Assembly: GCA_040877545.1 (NCBI GenBank)
Contig: JBBDNN010000027.1
Location: 1 to 31,639 of the forward strand
DNA length: 31,639 bases
Direction: 5' to 3'
DNA from: Gracilimonas sp040877545
GTDB taxonomy: Bacteria > Bacteroidota > Rhodothermia > Balneolales > Balneolaceae
In this document: in pieces, positions 8,658 to 17,306 of the stretch
Position numbering within the stretch: position 1 is the stretch's first letter
Layout of the letters: every line of letters starts with the position of its first letter
Notes under the pieces: generated by a model
The model's database searches: none
Seen by the model: the letters and a program-made list of their open reading frames with translations, nothing else
Told to the model about the DNA's origin: nothing
Translations under genes and position numbers: made by a program

Positions 8658-9662
8658 TTATGCTAAAAACTCAGAATTAATCTTTCTTTCAGTTAAATAA
8701 TGTTGAACCACCTTGGGATTAGGAGTATGGGTAACAAATACCTTTTCGGGACGAAGTTTATCACAGAGTTCAATCAGTTCAAAAAAATCCAGGTGGTCGG
8801 AAATAGGGATTAATTTGTCGATGGTCATCTGACTTCTCCGCGCTTCCATTGCTGCCCAGCCCGAACAGTAGGCGATTTTTTTCTTTTTGATGTTAGAGGC
8901 GAAACCGCCACTCAGAGCCGATCCGGGACAGATGAGAATTTTCCCTTCGCTGCTTTCCCGGTGATAGATTTCATAGTCTCCCAAACCAAATCCCTCTTCG
9001 TCATACACACTGCAAAGATTAAAACCGGCGCCATGTATTTGAGTGGGATGATTTAGTTCTCTCAGCAAAAACATAATCTCCTGAGCTTTTCCCAAATTAT
9101 AAGCCAGAAAAATCGGGGTATAACCGCTGCTCAATGCATTGGCGGCAAATTCACATAATTGGGCTTTCAGCTCTTCATGAGATTTCCAGCGATAAATGGG
9201 TAAGCCAAATGTAGCTTCCGTAATAAAATAATCTACTTTTTCTGTGGGAATTTGAAATCCTTCTGTTGCCGGAGAGGCGGGAATACGATAGTCACCGGTA
9301 TACAACAAGTTACCAAAATCGCTTTCAATAAAAGTCATGGCGGAGCCAAGAATATGTCCCGCAGGATAAAAAGTGATCTTAGCGGAATCTGTTTCGATTG
9401 GCTTTTGAAATTGAAGCTCCTTCACCACACCGCTAAATCCCCGCAGTTTCATAAATTTGGAGGTGGGGCGGGTGGCATAAGTCTCAGCAAAAGATGTACG
9501 GGGAATATGATCGGCGTGAGCATGCGACACAAATACATTGGAAGCTTTTTTCCCGCTATAATCCAGTCCTATATCCAGCTGCGGGAGGTAAGTTCCATGA
9601 TATCCGGCTTTTCTGATTTCCAGCATTTTTTCTTTTATGATAAAAGGAATGGGTGACAACAT
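8658..9662 (-). CDS. Ligase-associated DNA exonuclease (beta-CASP metallo-beta-lactamase fold)
   Basis: Predicted Zn-dependent nuclease of the SNM1/Artemis/CPSF73-like group, 334 aa. The Zn-binding signature is VSHAHADHIPRT (HxHxDH); further conserved elements are YPAGHILGSAM, LLYTGDYR and the C-terminal VTHTPN. Neighbouring it with an ATP-dependent ligase in one operon is the known signature of the ligase-associated exonuclease family, thought to trim DNA ends for the ligase. The gene is immediately upstream of the ligase (one-base gap). The start chosen gives LSPIPFIIKEKMLEIRKAG; an internal Met at residue 13 (KEKMLEI) is an alternative. Family membership is firm; substrate specificity on DNA rather than RNA is inferred from the context. 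Confidence 0.9.
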   Translation of the reverse strand: MLSPIPFIIKEKMLEIRKAGYHGTYLPQLDIGLDYSGKKASNVFVSHAHADHIPRTSFAETYATRPTSKFMKLRGFSGVVKELQFQKPIETDSAKITFYPAGHILGSAMTFIESDFGNLLYTGDYRIPASPATEGFQIPTEKVDYFITEATFGLPIYRWKSHEELKAQLCEFAANALSSGYTPIFLAYNLGKAQEIMFLLRELNHPTQIHGAGFNLCSVYDEEGFGLGDYEIYHRESSEGKILICPGSALSGGFASNIKKKKIAYCSGWAAMEARRSQMTIDKLIPISDHLDFFELIELCDKLRPEKVFVTHTPNPKVVQHYLTERKINSEFLA

Positions 9663-9758
9663 GTGTCATACAAAACCGAATTGCGAACAGATTATTTTTC
9701 ACTCAAAAAGCTCCCCTCTCTAATCATTAGCTGGCATTCCAATAATTTTGAAATCCAA

Positions 9759-10691
9759 TTACTCCACAACCATCGTCTCTTCCTGATTTTTTAGTTCATC
9801 GGGGATGGAATCTATAATCACATCAGCGAAAGCCTCTATCAGGTTTTTCTTTAGAAATTCGCGGCTGTATACCAACCTTATTTTTCGGGAGGGGACAGGA
9901 TCTTCAAACTTTTTTATTAAAGCGGTTGCGCACCGGGTGTCATAATCGCTCATGGCCAGGTAAGGCATTAATGTAATGCCGAAATTTTGCTCCACAAGGC
10001 GCTTCAGTGTTTCGAGGTTGCCGCTCTCAAAAGTGATGGGGGCTTTATTTCGCTTCTCGTTATTTTGCCTGCAAATTTTCATCGTTTGATCCCGAAAACA
10101 ATGGCCTTCATTCAGCAGCCATAAATCTTCCTTATAAAGATCATCGATGCATAATTTGTCTTTATTGGCAAGTTTATGTGCAGTGCTTACATAACCCAGA
10201 AATGGTTCGAGAAATAGATCTTTTTCATATATATGTTGGTCGGCAGGGGTGGCAATAATACCGACATCAAAGTGATCTTCATTCAACCCCTTCAGTACCT
10301 CACCGGTTAATGCTTCCTCGAAAATAAGTTCCACATCGGGATGTGCTTCTATAAAATTTTTCAGAAAAAGCGGCACCAGGTATGGCGCAATGGTAGGAAT
10401 GATTCCGACACGAAAAGTACCTTTTAGCGAATTCTCCTGCACCGAAACCATATCTTCAATGTGCCGTGCTCCACTCAGGATTATTTTTGCCTGTGCAATA
10501 ATTTTTTCGCCTAAAGCAGTGGGAACAACCGGTGTTTTAGACCGGTCAAAAATCAACACTCCAAGTTCGTCTTCAAGCTTTTGGATTTGCATACTCAGGG
10601 TAGGCTGGGTGATATAAATTTTTTGGGCAGCGGTGGCAAAATGCCGGTATTTATCAACTGCCACAATGTAAGAAAGCTGGGTAAGTGTCAT
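9759..10691 (-). CDS. oxyR: OxyR, LysR-type peroxide sensor
   Basis: Transcription regulator of the hydrogen-peroxide response, 310 aa. The N-terminal winged helix-turn-helix has the LysR signature (FATAAQKIYITQPTLSMQIQ, then LEDELGVLIFDR). The C-terminal sensor domain contains GHCFRDQTMKIC, giving Cys198 and Cys207, nine residues apart exactly like E. coli OxyR Cys199/Cys208; the GHCxRDQ context is diagnostic. Peroxide would form a disulfide between them and switch DNA binding. The gene is single, divergent from acylphosphatase across 88 nt, with an AT-rich intergenic region where an autoregulatory site is expected but not recognised. No catalase or peroxiredoxin gene is adjacent. Confidence 0.93.
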   Translation of the reverse strand: MTLTQLSYIVAVDKYRHFATAAQKIYITQPTLSMQIQKLEDELGVLIFDRSKTPVVPTALGEKIIAQAKIILSGARHIEDMVSVQENSLKGTFRVGIIPTIAPYLVPLFLKNFIEAHPDVELIFEEALTGEVLKGLNEDHFDVGIIATPADQHIYEKDLFLEPFLGYVSTAHKLANKDKLCIDDLYKEDLWLLNEGHCFRDQTMKICRQNNEKRNKAPITFESGNLETLKRLVEQNFGITLMPYLAMSDYDTRCATALIKKFEDPVPSRKIRLVYSREFLKKNLIEAFADVIIDSIPDELKNQEETMVVE

Positions 10692-10770
10692 TTATTTTTT
10701 ACTGATGGAATGATAAGGTAAGGAATCCTTTTTTTATTTTAGAATGTATCATAAATCAAACACATTTTAC

Positions 10771-10775
10771 AGGAG
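10771..10775 (+). promoter_or_regulatory. Shine-Dalgarno AGGAG deciding the acyP start
   Basis: AGGAG sits 4 nt before ATG 10780 and supports that codon over the upstream in-frame ATG at 10744. Most other genes in this window show no such motif, so it is informative here. Confidence 0.6.
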
Positions 10776-10779
10776 CCTT

Positions 10780-11049
10780 ATGATAAAGCATGTGTTTATT
10801 TCGGGCAATGTTCAGGGAGTGGGATACCGGCATTTCACACGAAAAAATGCGGAATCATTGGGAGTTACGGGCTGGGTAAAAAATTTGTCGGACGGACGGG
10901 TAGAAGCCGTTTTTGAAGGGGAGCCGGATCAAGTGAAACAGATGCTGGAACGATGTAAAAAAGGGCCTATTTCAAGCAGTGTAAAGAAAATTGAGGAAAT
11001 AGGTACAAATTCAGAACCTGAAAGTTATCCTGCTTTTGAAGTCAGGTAG
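10780..11049 (+). CDS. acyP: Acylphosphatase
   Basis: Hydrolyses acyl phosphates such as acetyl phosphate and 1,3-bisphosphoglycerate. The conserved VQGVGYRHFTRKNAESLG has the phosphate-binding Arg, and GWVKNLSDGRVEAVFEG has the catalytic Asn; both active-site signatures are complete. The start at 10780 gives 89 aa, the usual length of about 90 aa, and is preceded by AGGAG at 10771-10775. A start at 10744 would add a 12-residue tail (MYHKSNTFYRSL) with no counterpart in the family, so it is rejected. Cytoplasmic, single gene, divergent from oxyR; no obvious terminator follows. Confidence 0.9.
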   Translation: MIKHVFISGNVQGVGYRHFTRKNAESLGVTGWVKNLSDGRVEAVFEGEPDQVKQMLERCKKGPISSSVKKIEEIGTNSEPESYPAFEVR

Positions 11050-11300
11050 TTTGCTGCCGTTTTTAACCCAGACCTCTTTGTATGTTTTGTCTTTGCTTGT
11101 AGAATGAGTGGATATTATTTCCTGATGTGAGACGTTCACTGAGTGTAAAATTATTAAACTGTTTATGCAGTCATTCTCTTAAATATTCATTCGTTTGTGT
11201 GTAGAAATTCTGCTAATTTATGTGTAGAAAAATAAGCTGATATTTTGTAGTGTACACTGGCCTAATTCTCTCTATTTAAATCAGCTGTAAATAATTATTT

Positions 11301-14300
11301 ATGTACTTAATATTTGATACCGAGACCACTGGTTTACCGCAGGATTTCTCTGCCCCCATTGCTGATTTAGATAACTGGCCAAGATTAGTTCAGCTTGCCT
11401 GGCAGTTGCATGATCATACCGGGAAACTGATTGGTTATGGGAATCATATTGTGAAACCGGAAGGTTTTACCATTCCTTTCAACTCCGAAAAAATTCATGG
11501 CATATCTACCGAAAGAGCACAGCAAGAAGGCGTGGATTTAGAATATGTGCTGAAGGAATTCTCAAAAGACATGGAGCGGGCATATTTCCTGATCGGGCAT
11601 AATGTTTCCTTTGATGAGAAGGTGATGGGTGCCGAATACCTGCGCAATAAAATGCCATCTGCAATTATCGATAAACCCAAAATTGATACCAAAGATGAAG
11701 GCACCAATTTTTGCAAAATTCTAAATAACAGGGGCGGCTATAAATGGCCTTCGCTTGCCGAACTTCACCTGAAGATATTCAATAAAGGCTTCAAAGATGC
11801 TCACGATGCCGCTGCCGATGTAGAAGCCACAGCGCGTTGTTTTTTAGAACTTGTGCGTTTAGGTGCAATTACGGTAAACTTCCCGGTAGATGCGCGATTG
11901 TATAAACCTGCGCCTACTCTGTTGATCAAAGAAGAATACATCGACCTGGTATCGCCTGCACGAATAAAAACAAAAGTACTAACTCAGGCTGACCAAAAAG
12001 TAGCGGATGAAAAGGAAAAGTCTACCTCTTCGGCTTTAGCAGAAAAAGTCACCTTTACCCACTTACATTGCCATTCTAAATTTTCGGTGCTCCAGGCCAC
12101 TTCCGGTATAAAAGAATTAGTAGCTAAAGCAAAAGCGGAAGGAATGGAAGCCGTGGGCCTAACCGATCTCGGTAATATGTACGGAATTTTCTCATTCGTG
12201 TCTGCGGCACATGCAGCAGGTATTAAACCCATTGTGGGATGTGAATTTTATCTAGTGGAAGACCGCCTGAAGCAGAAGTTTACACGGGATAATAAAGACA
12301 AACGCTACCAGATCCCGATGCTCGCCAAGAACCAAAACGGCTATAAAAATCTTGCGAAGCTGAGTTCGATGGCTTTTACAGAAGGGTATTACTACAAGTA
12401 TCCACGGATTGACAAGGCGCTGATTAAAAAATATTCAAAGGATTTGATTTGCCTTAGCGGGGGGCTTCGTGGTGAACTCGCCGATTTGATCTTGAATAAA
12501 GGAGAACAATTTGCCGAAGAAGAACTGAAATGGTGGATGGAGGTTTTCGGTGATGATTTTTACCTGGAAGTGATGAATCACGGGTTGGAAGAGGAAAAAA
12601 GGATAAATGAAGTTTTTAAATCCTTCTCCAAACGATATGGGGTAAAGCTGGTAGCTACCAATAATGTTTTTTATTTAGAGGAAAAAGACGCCAAAGCTCA
12701 TGACGCCCTTATCTGTATTGATGACGGCGAATTGGTGAGCACGCCGAAAGGAAGAGGCCGTGGCTATCGGTACGGTTTCCCCAATGACGAATTTTATTTC
12801 AAATCGCAGGATGCGGTTAAAGAGCTTTTTCCGAATATGCCGGAAGCTATTGTCAGTACCCAGGAAATCGTTGACAAAATTGAGCCGGTAAAACTCGAAC
12901 GGGATGTGATTCTGCCTAACTACGAATTGCCTGATGAATTCACATCCGAAGATGAATACCTGAGGCATTTATCTTTTGAAGGAGCAAAATCCAGGTATGA
13001 TAAAATTGACGGGGAGGTAAAGGAACGTATAGAATTAGAGCTGGGCATTATCAAGAAAATGGGTTTTGCGGGATATTTTTTAATTGTGCAGGATTTTATT
13101 GCAGCCGCCCGCGAGATGAAAGTGTATGTGGGACCCGGACGTGGTTCGGCGGCCGGCTCTGTTGTGGCATATTGCACCGGCATCACTAATATTGATCCGC
13201 TGAAATATGATCTGCTTTTTGAAAGATTTCTGAATCCCGAGCGGGTTTCCATGCCGGATATTGATATCGATTTTGATGATGACGGCCGCCAGAAAGTGAT
13301 TGATTATGTGGTGAATAAATATGGCAAAGATCAGGTTGCTCATATTATTACCTTTGGCTCGATGGCTGCCCGTTCCTCAGTCCGTGATGTGGCGCGCGTG
13401 CTTGATTTGCCTTTATCTGATGCCGACCGTATTGCAAAACTGATTCCTGAGCGTCCGGGCACAACTCTGGATGATGCCTTCAGTGAAGTAAAAGAATTGC
13501 GGGATATCCGTGATGGGGAAGGTCTTGAAGCGGAGACACTGCGTATGGCCCAGGTTCTGGAAGGATCTGTCAGAAATACTGGAATTCATGCCGCAGGGGT
13601 GATCATTGCCCCGGATGATCTCACCGAATACATCCCCATAAGTACCGCAAAAGACGCAGATTTGGTAGCTACCCAATTCGACGGCAGTGTGATTGAATAT
13701 GCCGGAATGCTGAAAATGGATTTTCTGGGCTTGAAAACGCTCTCCATCCTGAAAACAGCCATTTCTTATGTAAAGGAGAATTTCGGCAAAGAATATGATC
13801 TCGATGACATCCCGCTGACAGACGAAACAACATATAAGTTATTTCAGCAGGGAAGTACGGCCGGTATTTTCCAGTTTGAAAGTGATGGAATGCGCAAGCA
13901 TCTCAAAAACCTGAAGCCAAAGGATATTAATGATCTGATTGCGATGAATGCTTTGTACCGCCCGGGGCCCATGCAGTTTATCCCCGATTACATCGAGCGT
14001 TCGCATGGCCGGGAAACGGTTGAGTATCCACACGAAGATTTGCGTGCTTTACTGGAGCCGACTTACGGAATCATGATTTACCAGGAGCAGATCATGAAAG
14101 TGGCTCAGAAAATGGGAGGCTACACGTTGGGAGAAGCAGATGTGCTCCGGCGAATTATGGGTAAGAAAAAACCGGAACTGCTTCCTCCTGAAGAAGAAAA
14201 GTTTGTGAAGCAGGCGGTTGAGAAAGGATATGATGAAAAAACGGCCAAAGATGTATTTGATAAAATGGCCATGTTTGCGGGATATGGATTCAATAAATCT

Positions 14301-15509
14301 CACTCCGCAGCTTACTCGGTAGTGGCTTATCACACCATGTATTTTAAAGCCAATTATCCGGCTGAATATATGGCCGCAGTTATGACGCACAACATGAGCG
14401 ACATCAAAAAAGTGGCTACCTTTATTGAGGAATGTCAACGTATGAATATTCCTGTTGACCCACCAAATATCAATACAGCGTGGGGTAAATTTCGTCCCAA
14501 AGAAGGACGTGTTCAATATGGAATGTCGGCCATTAAAGGAGTGGGTTCTTCCGCCATAAAGCATATTGTAGAAGAGCGGGAAGAAAATGGTGATTTTATC
14601 AGCATCTTTGATTTTGCCGCCCGAATCGACCTAAAAATTTGCAATCGCCGTACGCTGGAAAGTTTAATTTTAGCCGGAGCTTTCGATACGCTGAATAATA
14701 ACCGTGCCCAGCTATTGGATGCGGTGGAAGATATTCTATCATTTGCTGCCCGAAAGCAGGAAGAAATCCGGCTTAATCAGGGGAATTTATTTGGCGGCGG
14801 CGGAAATGGTACCAGTTCCCAGGAGCCGAAACTTCGGGAGGTCCGAAATTGGTCGCAAATAGAACGGTTGAATAAAGAAAGAGAATTGATCGGCTTCTAT
14901 TTGAGTGGTCATCCGTTGAGCCGTTTCAAAGAAGATATTCGCTTGTTTGGGAAACAGGATTTGCACGAAGATAATCTCTCCAGGCTAAAAGCGCGGGATG
15001 ATATTCGCTTTATTGCCATCGTAACGTCTGTAAGAAAAGTGGTGGATAAAAAAGGCCGCCCCTATGCATATCTTATGGTAGAGGATGTAAATGATTCTAT
15101 AGAAGTAGTGGCTTTCAGTAAAGCTTATGATCAGTATATGGGTTTATTGGAAACCGATAATGTGTTATTTATAGATGGCCACATGGACATGTATAGCGGA
15201 ACACCGAAAGTGGTTGCGCGGTCTTTTGAGCGGGTTGAAAATTTACGGGAAAAATTCCAAAATCAGCTTGAGTTGAAGCTGGATTTAAAAACCTCTGTAT
15301 TAAACAAGGATGCTTTAAAGCAGATTGAAACACTTTTTACATTGCACAAAGGCACAACCCATGTTGGTATGTTCGTGCACAGCGAGGAAGCAAAAGGCCC
15401 GATAAAAATGAGTGTTAGAAACTTTGTAATCGAACCGAATGATGAACTGTTAAACGGGCTTCGTGAAGTATTGGGTGATGAGGCGGTGCAACTTGTTCAT
15501 GCATCATAA
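11301..15509 (+). CDS. dnaE: DNA polymerase III alpha subunit with fused N-terminal 3'-5' exonuclease
   Basis: Replicative polymerase of 1402 aa, against about 1160 aa for E. coli DnaE. Residues 1-185 are a DnaQ-like DEDDh exonuclease with all catalytic residues: D6 and E8 (FDTETTG), D105 (GHNVSFDE), H168 and D173 (AHDAAADVEAT). A Lys-rich linker follows to about 245, then the PHP domain (about 250-480), then the palm with PDIDIDF (D653, D655) and KMDFLGL (D807), thumb, fingers, helix-hairpin-helix and OB fold. QGNLF (1160-1164) matches the beta-clamp motif QxxLF at the place where E. coli DnaE has its internal clamp motif. Several PHP metal ligands are replaced, so proofreading should come from the fused domain. 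The ATG lacks an SD. Thioredoxin follows after 99 nt. Confidence 0.96.
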   Translation: MYLIFDTETTGLPQDFSAPIADLDNWPRLVQLAWQLHDHTGKLIGYGNHIVKPEGFTIPFNSEKIHGISTERAQQEGVDLEYVLKEFSKDMERAYFLIGHNVSFDEKVMGAEYLRNKMPSAIIDKPKIDTKDEGTNFCKILNNRGGYKWPSLAELHLKIFNKGFKDAHDAAADVEATARCFLELVRLGAITVNFPVDARLYKPAPTLLIKEEYIDLVSPARIKTKVLTQADQKVADEKEKSTSSALAEKVTFTHLHCHSKFSVLQATSGIKELVAKAKAEGMEAVGLTDLGNMYGIFSFVSAAHAAGIKPIVGCEFYLVEDRLKQKFTRDNKDKRYQIPMLAKNQNGYKNLAKLSSMAFTEGYYYKYPRIDKALIKKYSKDLICLSGGLRGELADLILNKGEQFAEEELKWWMEVFGDDFYLEVMNHGLEEEKRINEVFKSFSKRYGVKLVATNNVFYLEEKDAKAHDALICIDDGELVSTPKGRGRGYRYGFPNDEFYFKSQDAVKELFPNMPEAIVSTQEIVDKIEPVKLERDVILPNYELPDEFTSEDEYLRHLSFEGAKSRYDKIDGEVKERIELELGIIKKMGFAGYFLIVQDFIAAAREMKVYVGPGRGSAAGSVVAYCTGITNIDPLKYDLLFERFLNPERVSMPDIDIDFDDDGRQKVIDYVVNKYGKDQVAHIITFGSMAARSSVRDVARVLDLPLSDADRIAKLIPERPGTTLDDAFSEVKELRDIRDGEGLEAETLRMAQVLEGSVRNTGIHAAGVIIAPDDLTEYIPISTAKDADLVATQFDGSVIEYAGMLKMDFLGLKTLSILKTAISYVKENFGKEYDLDDIPLTDETTYKLFQQGSTAGIFQFESDGMRKHLKNLKPKDINDLIAMNALYRPGPMQFIPDYIERSHGRETVEYPHEDLRALLEPTYGIMIYQEQIMKVAQKMGGYTLGEADVLRRIMGKKKPELLPPEEEKFVKQAVEKGYDEKTAKDVFDKMAMFAGYGFNKSHSAAYSVVAYHTMYFKANYPAEYMAAVMTHNMSDIKKVATFIEECQRMNIPVDPPNINTAWGKFRPKEGRVQYGMSAIKGVGSSAIKHIVEEREENGDFISIFDFAARIDLKICNRRTLESLILAGAFDTLNNNRAQLLDAVEDILSFAARKQEEIRLNQGNLFGGGGNGTSSQEPKLREVRNWSQIERLNKERELIGFYLSGHPLSRFKEDIRLFGKQDLHEDNLSRLKARDDIRFIAIVTSVRKVVDKKGRPYAYLMVEDVNDSIEVVAFSKAYDQYMGLLETDNVLFIDGHMDMYSGTPKVVARSFERVENLREKFQNQLELKLDLKTSVLNKDALKQIETLFTLHKGTTHVGMFVHSEEAKGPIKMSVRNFVIEPNDELLNGLREVLGDEAVQLVHAS

Positions 15510-15608
15510 ACGCCTGCTATGAACCTAATAACAATAAAAGATGTGAGAAGTGAATGGATTATGACGAAATTTGTTCATATTAAAACAACAAAAAAATAGA
15601 CAAGTATT

Positions 15609-15935
15609 ATGGCAAAGGCAGTAGAATTTAATGACAGCAACTTCGAAGATGAAGTTTTGAAATCGGATACCCCTGTATTAGTTGATTTTTGGGCAGAATG
15701 GTGTGGCCCGTGCAGAATGGTTGGGCCGGTTGTTGAAGAATTAGCCGGAGACTATGAGGGTAAAGTGAAGGTTGGTAAAGTGGATGTTGACAGTAATCCT
15801 GAAATCTCAGTGAAATATGGTATCCGCAGTATCCCTGCATTATTAATATTTAAAGACGGGGAAGTGGTAGATCAAATTGTTGGAGCTGTTCCAAAATCTC
15901 ATCTTTCCAAACAATTGGATGCACAGGTAGCATAA
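15609..15935 (+). CDS. trxA: Thioredoxin
   Basis: Cytoplasmic dithiol-disulfide oxidoreductase of 108 aa, the standard thioredoxin-1 length. The active site is AEWCGPCRM, followed by KVDVDSNPEISVKYGIRSIP with the cis-Pro loop (SIPALLIF) and the terminal GAVPKSHL helix. It reduces ribonucleotide reductase, peroxiredoxins and other targets. It lies directly downstream of dnaE on the same strand, an order that I recall as common in Bacteroidota and relatives, and ends at a strong terminator. The 99 nt before it could hold its own promoter; none is recognised. Confidence 0.96.
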   Translation: MAKAVEFNDSNFEDEVLKSDTPVLVDFWAEWCGPCRMVGPVVEELAGDYEGKVKVGKVDVDSNPEISVKYGIRSIPALLIFKDGEVVDQIVGAVPKSHLSKQLDAQVA

Positions 15936-15957
15936 ATAATTCTTACATCTAAGAATC

Positions 15958-15985
15958 AAGGCGATACAAATGTATCGCCTTTTTT
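15958..15985 (+). terminator. Rho-independent terminator after trxA
   Basis: AAGGCGATAC (15958-15967) pairs perfectly with GTATCGCCTT (15972-15981) across a 4-nt AAAT loop, and the run of T continues to 15985. It closes the dnaE-trxA unit 22 nt after the thioredoxin stop and separates it from the efflux operon. Confidence 0.9.
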
Positions 15986-16226
15986 AAATAGGATAAGATT
16001 TACGGGTTGGTTGATACGGTATATCAGCATCTTAAAATGGACAAGGGTATGAAAATGCGTGCCAGAATTTCCTGTTACAACTCTTTGCAATATTCTATCA
16101 TGTAAAATGGAAGCAAAAACTTAACTTCTTCCAAAATAATATTAGCTGCCGCAGTTTAGCTGAAATATTATATTTAGAGGTGTAACAGAAAAAGATTTTT
16201 AAATTTTATTCAGGATTATTTAGATA

Positions 16227-17306
16227 ATGAAAAAGTTTCTCATCATTTCTGCTATAATAGTAGTTATAGCCTTACTTGCCATCCCAAAAGTGCAGGATTT
16301 TAGCCGGGCATCATCATCACAATCTGTCAGCGGGGCAAACAGTGATTCAAGGCTCACTGTAGACGTACATGTAGTAGAGCCTCAGGTGTTTGAGAACAAA
16401 ATATTTACCACAGGGTCCATAATTGCCAACGAAGAAATTGACTTGAACAGCGAAGTTTCTGGTAAAATCACAAACATTAGTTTTGAGGAAGGCAGAGGGG
16501 TAGAAAAAGGTCAGCTGCTTTTGAAAATAAACGACAACGAACTACAGGCAGAATTGCAACGGGCCAATTATCGTCTGAAGTTGGCTGAAGAGCGGGAAAA
16601 CAGGCAGGCGAAGCTGCTTGAAAAAGGAGGTATCAGTCAGGAAGATTATGACGCCACTCTTAATGAGCTGAATATTTTAAAAGCAGAAACAGCTTTAATT
16701 AATGCCCAAATTGAGAAGACTGAAATCCGTGCTCCTTTTAGTGGAAATGTTGGCCTAAAATATGTGAGTGAAGGCAGTTATATTTCGCCCACCACACGAA
16801 TTGCCACCCTGCAAAGCCTCAACCCAATTAAAATTGATTTCTCAATTCCTGAACGCTACTCAGGAGTGGTAGAAGTGGGAGACAGGCTTTCATTTACGGT
16901 TCAAGGTGCTGATGGTGATTTTGAAGCTACTATTTACGCCATTGAACCTCGGGTAAATAATCAAACCCGAACATTGAGTATCAGGGCACGTGGAGAAAAT
17001 CCGGACGGATTGCTTTTACCCGGAGCTTTTGCAAACCTGAATTTAATTTTACAGGAAATAGAAGAGGCACTTTTAGTACCAACAATTGCTGTAATCCCGG
17101 ATTTGCAAGGCCAAAAAGTATTTCTGTATAAGAATGGCAAAGTAGAAGAAAACAGCGTTGATGTAGGTATTCGCACTGAAGATTATGTGCAAATTACCAA
17201 CGGAATTTCCGCCGGAGATACTGTTCTTACAACGGGGTTACTCCAGGTTCAGGAAGGTACCGAAGTCAGGATCGGGGAAAACATAAATGCCGGGAATAAT
17301 CAATGA
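16227..17306 (+). CDS. RND efflux periplasmic adaptor (MFP/HlyD family)
   Basis: Adaptor of the second tripartite pump, 359 aa. The N-terminal membrane anchor or uncleaved signal (FLIISAIIVVIALLAIP) has no lipobox Cys, unlike the first adaptor in this window. The order is a lipoyl half (NSEVSGKITNISFEEGRGV), a short helical hairpin (about 90-150), the second lipoyl half (TEIRAPFSGNVGLKYVSEG), a beta-barrel (IKIDFSIPERYSGVVEVG) and a membrane-proximal domain (LLVPTIAVIPDLQGQKVFL). It is the first gene of a three-gene operon; its TGA overlaps the ATG of the pump by 4 nt (ATGA). The 241 nt from terminator to start should carry the promoter; an imperfect palindrome near 16135-16175 may be an operator, but no regulator gene is adjacent. 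Confidence 0.94.
   Translation: MKKFLIISAIIVVIALLAIPKVQDFSRASSSQSVSGANSDSRLTVDVHVVEPQVFENKIFTTGSIIANEEIDLNSEVSGKITNISFEEGRGVEKGQLLLKINDNELQAELQRANYRLKLAEERENRQAKLLEKGGISQEDYDATLNELNILKAETALINAQIEKTEIRAPFSGNVGLKYVSEGSYISPTTRIATLQSLNPIKIDFSIPERYSGVVEVGDRLSFTVQGADGDFEATIYAIEPRVNNQTRTLSIRARGENPDGLLLPGAFANLNLILQEIEEALLVPTIAVIPDLQGQKVFLYKNGKVEENSVDVGIRTEDYVQITNGISAGDTVLTTGLLQVQEGTEVRIGENINAGNNQ

Noticed and set aside
10744..10779. Upstream in-frame ATG for acylphosphatase
   Set aside because: It adds 12 residues not found in the family, and the AGGAG at 10771-10775 points to the ATG at 10780.
11198..11230. Direct repeat TGTGTAGAAA (11198-11207 and 11221-11230) upstream of dnaE, considered as a regulator site
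   Set aside because: Only two copies in AT-rich DNA, no symmetry and no known binding site matches.
14049..14564. Long open frame on the minus strand inside dnaE, and many similar ones inside the RND genes
   Set aside because: They lie fully within strongly conserved genes on the other strand, translate to His/Phe- or Ser/Arg-rich nonsense and have no family features.
16135..16175. Imperfect palindrome before the second efflux operon as a TetR-type operator
   Set aside because: The arms need gaps to pair, and no TetR, MarR or two-component regulator is adjacent; left as a remark in the adaptor entry.
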